Source: Sulfurovum sp. (GTDB taxonomy: Bacteria; Campylobacterota; Campylobacteria; Campylobacterales; Sulfurovaceae). Taken from it: a stretch of DNA of 10,110 bases. The translations under genes were made by a program, and so were the position numbers. The notes under the pieces were generated by a model, which saw only the letters and a list, made by a program, of their open reading frames with translations, ran no database searches and was not told the origin of the DNA. The stretch lies in assembly GCA_026983895.1 (NCBI GenBank), contig JALSTF010000174.1:1-10110 (forward strand), read 5' to 3'. Below are positions 7,352 through 10,110 of this stretch, piece after piece; the first letter of the stretch is position 1; every line of letters starts with the position of its first letter.

Positions 7352-7359
7352 TCATAGCA
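7351..7359 (-). promoter_or_regulatory. Extended -10 promoter of the HTH-chaA operon
   Basis: On the minus strand the sequence reads TGCTATGAT, a TGN-extended -10 box with TATGAT (5 of 6 matches to TATAAT). No good -35 box lies 16-18 bases upstream, which is common for Campylobacterota sigma70 promoters. Transcription would start near 7344, about 20 bases before the ATG at 7324. Confidence 0.55.
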
Positions 7360-7396
7360 TAAGTTTTATGAAAGACTGTCATTTTGCAAGGTACAT

Positions 7397-7410
7397 AGAA
7401 CCGGTGTTCT
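7397..7410. repeat. Short inverted repeat AGAAC-N4-GTTCT upstream of the HTH promoter
   Basis: There are perfect five-base arms with a four-base spacer, centred 60 bp from the candidate operator at 7336-7351. It lies between the pcm stop codon and the HTH promoter. No T-run follows it on either strand, so it is not a standard intrinsic terminator. It could be a second regulator site or a weak transcript-end hairpin. Confidence 0.3.
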
Positions 7411-7443
7411 GCTGTATCTTCCAGGTTTGTGGGGGGAGCGGTG

Positions 7444-8097
7444 TTACTTTTGCGTGCCGTCAAGTACCGGCACGAAAAGACACGACTCTATAGTTTCAGA
7501 AGTGACATGCCCATTCTTTTTGTAAAAACGGGTGATGATATGGTAGTTTTCTCTTTGCTCTATGGGAGCAATGAGTATCCCTCCTTCGGCCAGCTGTTCA
7601 AAAAGCACTTCAGGAACTTCTTTGGCTGTAGCAGAGAAAAGGATACGTTCAAAAGGGGCATACTGTTTCCAGCCCCTCTGACCGTCATCAAAACGGGTGA
7701 AAATGTTGTGCATTTCCAGTGCTGAGAATTTGGCTTTTGCCTCTTTCAAAAGTTCATCGATACGTTCAATCGTAAAGACACGGCGGCATATTTTACCGAG
7801 AATGGCTGCCTGATATCCGCTTCCGCAACCTACTTCGAGTACCGAGTCCACTCCTTTGAGTTCCAAATGCTGCGTCATTTTTGCTACAGTAAGGGGAGAA
7901 GATATCCACTGGCTTGCTGCGAGAGGAAGGGCATCAAGCTTGTAGGCGAGATGTTTGAATTCATTGGGAACAAAGGCTTCACGATCTACTTCAAGAAAAG
8001 CCTGCTTGACATGCGCATCAAGCACAAAACTCTTCTCTTCAGCCAACCGCTGTTCTATTTCTGCCACCAACTGCTGTCTGTTTCTTGCCTTGATCAT
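7444..8097 (-). CDS. pcm: Protein-L-isoaspartate O-methyltransferase
   Basis: This protein of 217 residues has the usual length for bacterial Pcm. The enzyme transfers a methyl group from S-adenosylmethionine to isoaspartyl residues in damaged cytoplasmic proteins, starting their repair. The SAM-binding motif I is VLEVGCGSGYQAAIL at residues 86-100. The substrate-loop motif QWISSPLTVAKM (63-74) corresponds to the family's QTISQPYIVAxM, with Trp in place of Thr and Ser in place of Gln. Later motifs include FTIERIDELLKEA (108-120), FDDGQRGW (136-143) and a GGILIAPI strand (172-179). The ATG at 8097 has AGGGGA nine bases upstream. It lies 53 bases after the nitrilase gene and may share its transcript or use its own promoter at 8122-8130. 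The hairpin-forming last codons are noted separately. Confidence 0.93.
   Translation of the reverse strand: MIKARNRQQLVAEIEQRLAEEKSFVLDAHVKQAFLEVDREAFVPNEFKHLAYKLDALPLAASQWISSPLTVAKMTQHLELKGVDSVLEVGCGSGYQAAILGKICRRVFTIERIDELLKEAKAKFSALEMHNIFTRFDDGQRGWKQYAPFERILFSATAKEVPEVLFEQLAEGGILIAPIEQRENYHIITRFYKKNGHVTSETIESCLFVPVLDGTQK
7453..7474 (-). other. Stem-loop in the last codons of pcm
   Basis: Perfect seven-base arms CGTGCCG (7453-7459) and CGGCACG (7468-7474) flank an eight-base loop, ending six bases before the pcm stop codon. The stem is GC-rich and should be stable in the mRNA. No U-run follows, so it is not a canonical terminator; it might protect the 3' end or be chance codon structure. 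Confidence 0.35.
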
Positions 8098-8121
8098 AGC
8101 CTTTTGTCCCCTGTCGCCTTA

Positions 8122-8130
8122 ATTATCACA
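8122..8130 (-). promoter_or_regulatory. Possible internal promoter for pcm (extended -10)
   Basis: The minus strand reads TGTGATAAT, a TGN-extended box with GATAAT (5 of 6), placed 25 bases before the pcm ATG. This is almost the same geometry as the HTH-gene promoter. There is no clear -35 box. It lies in the only sizeable gap (53 bases) of the nrdB-nitrilase-pcm series. Confidence 0.35.
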
Positions 8131-8150
8131 GAATTCTATCAAAAAGTTGG

Positions 8151-8885
8151 TTAGTCCATGACAATATAGCGGCGCATTTTCTTGATCTCGCGAAAATCCA
8201 CGATCCCTTCGACAGCTTCTTTTCGGTCATCCATCACCGTATCGCCTCCGGGAGCAATGATCGCGGATGATCTTGCCATATCGCTGTCCGCACTGTTGGA
8301 AAGCAGTACATAACATTGATTCATCACGGCAAGCGCACGGGAAAGGATCTCCAGGTGCTGTTTGCGCAATTTCCCCCAACGGGCAGGGACCATGACAACA
8401 TCGGCACCTTCCACGCGCTTCCAAAGATCTTTAAAACGAAGCTCGAAACAGATCAGCAGCGCATACTTCACCCCTTCTATCTCAAAAGGCTTGATCTTCT
8501 TCTCTCTCCCCGGATGCAGATAAAGGTCCTCATCTCCCAATGTGAAGAGCTTTACTTTGTTCTGCCGATGCACCACCCTGTGTTTATGGATGACCACCGC
8601 CTGGTTCACATACTCATCCCCCTCTTTGAGGATCAGGGTCAGTACAAGTATCTGCCCGCCGATCTCCTTCTTCAGTGTTTTCAGTGCTTTGGCAGAAAAC
8701 ATGGCCGCAGTTTCCAGGTGTTCATAGTCATACCCTGTCAGACACACTTCCGGGGCGACAATGATCTGCTTTTCATGATGCATTCCGATCCATTCGATCA
8801 GCTTGTCAAGGTTTTCCTGATACCGTTTTTGCGTAGAGAACTGGAGGACAACCGCCTCCATGGTCTTGGGGGTTCTATTCAGCAT
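8151..8885 (-). CDS. Nitrilase-superfamily carbon-nitrogen hydrolase
   Basis: This protein of 244 residues has the Glu-Lys-Cys triad of the nitrilase superfamily: Glu46 in IIVAPEVCLTGYDYE, Lys110 in HRQNKVKLF, and Cys146 in LLICFELRF. The elbow around the cysteine (ICFELRF) matches the family's ICYDxRFP pattern. Members hydrolyse small amides, for example omega-amides, deaminated glutathione or carbamoyl compounds; the substrate cannot be told from motifs. At 244 residues it is somewhat short, as is usual for stand-alone bacterial amidohydrolases. The start at 8885 has AGGAG at 8892-8896, six bases upstream and overlapping the nrdB stop codon, so it is probably translated from the nrdB message. 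A start at residue 9 is possible but less supported. The protein is cytoplasmic, with no signal peptide. Adjacency to pcm suggests, without proof, a housekeeping damage-repair role. Confidence 0.88.
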   Translation of the reverse strand: MLNRTPKTMEAVVLQFSTQKRYQENLDKLIEWIGMHHEKQIIVAPEVCLTGYDYEHLETAAMFSAKALKTLKKEIGGQILVLTLILKEGDEYVNQAVVIHKHRVVHRQNKVKLFTLGDEDLYLHPGREKKIKPFEIEGVKYALLICFELRFKDLWKRVEGADVVMVPARWGKLRKQHLEILSRALAVMNQCYVLLSNSADSDMARSSAIIAPGGDTVMDDRKEAVEGIVDFREIKKMRRYIVMD

Positions 8886-8894
8886 TGTATGCTC

Positions 8895-9914
8895 CTAAAA
8901 ATCATCCAGATCAAGACTTCCTTTGGAGTAGTTGGTCACATTCCCCTCAAAGAAATTGGTTTTCTGGTCGTTGAACTTGGAGAAATTGTCCACCCATTTG
9001 ATCGGATGCTCCACATTGTAAAGTTTTTCAAGGCCTACTGCATGCAGCCTCTGATCAGCAAGATACTGAATATACTGCTCAATGATCCCGTCGGTCAGCC
9101 CGAGGATCTGCCCCTGCGTGATGTAGGTGCCCCATTCGCTTTCCAGCTTCACGGCATCCCTGAACATTTGGTAGACATCATCAAGAAGCTCTTTGGTAAA
9201 GAGTTCCGGGCGTTCCTTTCTGGTGACATTGATCATATTTTGGAAAAGCAGCAGGTGTGTGACCTCATCTCTCTGGATAAAACGGATCATCTGTGCGGTT
9301 CCGAGCATCTTGTCCGAACGCGCCAGTGTATAGAGGTACGTGAAACCGCTGTAAAAATAGATCCCCTCAAGGATCTGGTTGGCGAACATGGCCTTGACGA
9401 TATTTTCATCGGTAGGGTTTGCAGAAAGTTCCTCGTAGACCCTGGCAATGGCATCGTTCTTCGACTTGAGCTTCATATCTCTCCTCCAAAGTTCATAGAT
9501 CTCTTCGGAGTTGGTAGAGATACTGTCAACCATGACGGCGTAGCTCTGGGAATGCAATGCCTCTTCGAAAGCCTGTCTGACCAGAATAAGGTTCACTTCC
9601 GGTGCAGTGATGAAGGGGTTCAGGTTGTCAATGATGTTATTGGTCTGCAGCGAGTCCATGAAAATAAGCTGTGCCAGTACTTTGTCATAAGCCTGTTTCT
9701 CTGCATCTGTCAACTGTTTGTAATCGTTGACATCTCTTGTCATATCCACTTCTTTGGGGAACCAGGTATTGTTGAGCATCATTTCCCACAAATTGTACGC
9801 CCACTGGTATTTGATATCGTTGAGTTCGAAAATACCGGTAGGATCACCTCCGAAGATCTTGCGGTCACTGGTTCTTTCTTTTGAATCAGGGTTATATATC
9901 TTTTTACGTAACAT
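8895..9914 (-). CDS. nrdB: Class Ia ribonucleoside-diphosphate reductase, small (beta) subunit
   Basis: This protein of 339 residues from the chosen start provides the diiron-tyrosyl radical that the large subunit NrdA needs to reduce ribonucleotides for DNA synthesis. Probable metal ligands by comparison with E. coli R2 are Asp87 (MDSLQTNN), Glu118 and His121 (EEALHSQSY), Glu183 (EGIYFYSGF), and Glu217 and His220 (QRDEVTHL). The radical Tyr is Tyr125. The acidic C-terminus ending LDLDDF should bind NrdA. The frame is open back to 9956, but the start at 9914 (MLRKKIYNPDS) is preferred: it has AAGGA at 9923-9927 with eight-base spacing, it begins like other Campylobacterota NrdB proteins as I recall them, and the TATAAT at 9946-9951 would start the mRNA inside the longer version. 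nrdA is not in the window. Confidence 0.95.
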   Translation of the reverse strand: MLRKKIYNPDSKERTSDRKIFGGDPTGIFELNDIKYQWAYNLWEMMLNNTWFPKEVDMTRDVNDYKQLTDAEKQAYDKVLAQLIFMDSLQTNNIIDNLNPFITAPEVNLILVRQAFEEALHSQSYAVMVDSISTNSEEIYELWRRDMKLKSKNDAIARVYEELSANPTDENIVKAMFANQILEGIYFYSGFTYLYTLARSDKMLGTAQMIRFIQRDEVTHLLLFQNMINVTRKERPELFTKELLDDVYQMFRDAVKLESEWGTYITQGQILGLTDGIIEQYIQYLADQRLHAVGLEKLYNVEHPIKWVDNFSKFNDQKTNFFEGNVTNYSKGSLDLDDF

Positions 9915-9945
9915 GTATCGGATCCTTGATAGGTTTTTTGGAAAC

Positions 9946-9951
9946 ATTATA
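9946..9951 (-). promoter_or_regulatory. Promoter -10 box of nrdB
   Basis: There is a perfect TATAAT on the minus strand, preceded by GTG and without a recognisable -35 box at 16-18 bases. Transcription would begin near 9939, about 25 bases before the ATG at 9914. The box overlaps the upstream ATG codons of the open frame, which argues against those starts. No clear NrdR box was identified nearby. Confidence 0.55.
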
Positions 9952-9956
9952 CACAT

Positions 9957-10109
9957 TTAGTCTGATTTTTCAGCTTGATTTTTGAGGAATACTCCTTCGG
10001 ATATCAAGGTGATTTTTTTATAGGCTATCTCAAAGTGCAGAGGAGGGAACACTCTCCTGTCCCATAAAAAACCACCCGTCAATTTCAGAAGGCCAAAGCC
10101 CGTCTTTAC
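9957..10109 (-). CDS. Possible C-terminal end of an unidentified minus-strand gene (partial)
   Basis: A minus-strand frame is open from the right edge to a TAA at 9957-9959, giving 50 residues that begin VKTGFGLLKLTGGF and end LKNQAEKSD, with codon use not unlike the neighbouring genes. A competing frame is open from 10110 to a TGA at 10030-10032 (26 residues, containing EIDGWFFMGQESVP). Only one can be real, and possibly neither is. I recognise no family in either. If the longer one is real, its stop lies only a few bases upstream of the nrdB -10 box. Confidence 0.3.
   Translation of the reverse strand, partial: VKTGFGLLKLTGGFLWDRRVFPPLHFEIAYKKITLISEGVFLKNQAEKSD
10045..10063. repeat. Imperfect inverted repeat near the right edge
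   Basis: GGGAACACTCTCCTGTCCC is a near-palindrome: GGGAACA against TGTCCC with one bulged base. It lies within the possible partial coding tail. No T-run follows directly on either strand. It may be part of a dispersed repeat or simply chance. Confidence 0.25.
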
Positions 10110-10110
10110 G

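Noticed and set aside
6755..7357. A 200-codon plus-strand frame opposite the HTH gene
   Set aside because: It is Phe/Leu/Cys-rich in the way expected for the complement of a Lys/Glu-rich coiled coil, and it has no ribosome binding site.
8316..9884. A 522-codon plus-strand open frame
   Set aside because: It runs antisense across nrdB and the nitrilase gene, both of which have full catalytic motifs and ribosome binding sites. Its translation has no family features and looks like a codon-bias shadow.
1..10110. tRNA, rRNA, CRISPR array, transposase, toxin-antitoxin or phage genes
   Set aside because: I looked for cloverleaf ends, regularly spaced repeats, terminal inverted repeats and typical protein motifs and saw none. 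The genes are ordinary core functions on continuous, uninterrupted frames.

Overview
The window looks like a piece of chromosome from a Campylobacterota (epsilonproteobacterial) bacterium, probably a Sulfurovum/Sulfurimonas-type organism. This rests on three things: the NrdB sequence is of the Campylobacter type as I recall it; the promoters have good -10 boxes but poor -35 boxes, as is usual in this group; and the unnamed HTH/coiled-coil protein resembles a family (DUF3972) I associate with it. The genus is inference. No tRNA, rRNA, CRISPR array, insertion sequence or phage gene was seen.

Left half (215-5573, + strand): one tightly packed operon of five genes, each overlapping the next. They are a BatA-type vWA membrane protein, a BatB/BatC-type vWA-TPR fusion, a BatD-type secreted and membrane-anchored protein, a MoxR-type AAA+ ATPase and a DUF58 protein. 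Together they form the MoxR/vWA ('Bacteroides aerotolerance', Bat) module: a cytoplasmic AAA+ ATPase and its DUF58 partner working with vWA proteins anchored in the inner membrane, probably in envelope stress tolerance or maturation of a client complex. MoxR and DUF58 come last here, whereas I recall them usually coming first.

Right half (5583-9956, - strand, converging on the bat operon with 9 bp between stop codons): two transcription groups. The upstream group is nrdB (class Ia ribonucleotide reductase small subunit), a nitrilase-superfamily amidohydrolase, and pcm (protein-L-isoaspartate O-methyltransferase). The downstream group is an HTH/coiled-coil protein overlapping chaA, a Ca2+(Na+)/H+ antiporter. 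Between the groups lies a promoter with an extended -10 box and a perfect 6-4-6 inverted repeat over the predicted transcription start, a plausible operator for the HTH protein.

Edges: 1-214 is an AT-rich leader holding the probable bat promoter. 9957-10110 lies upstream of the nrdB promoter and may hold the end of another minus-strand gene. Most of the window is ordinary core chromosome; the points of interest are the order of the bat genes, the HTH-chaA pair with its candidate operator, and several start-site corrections.
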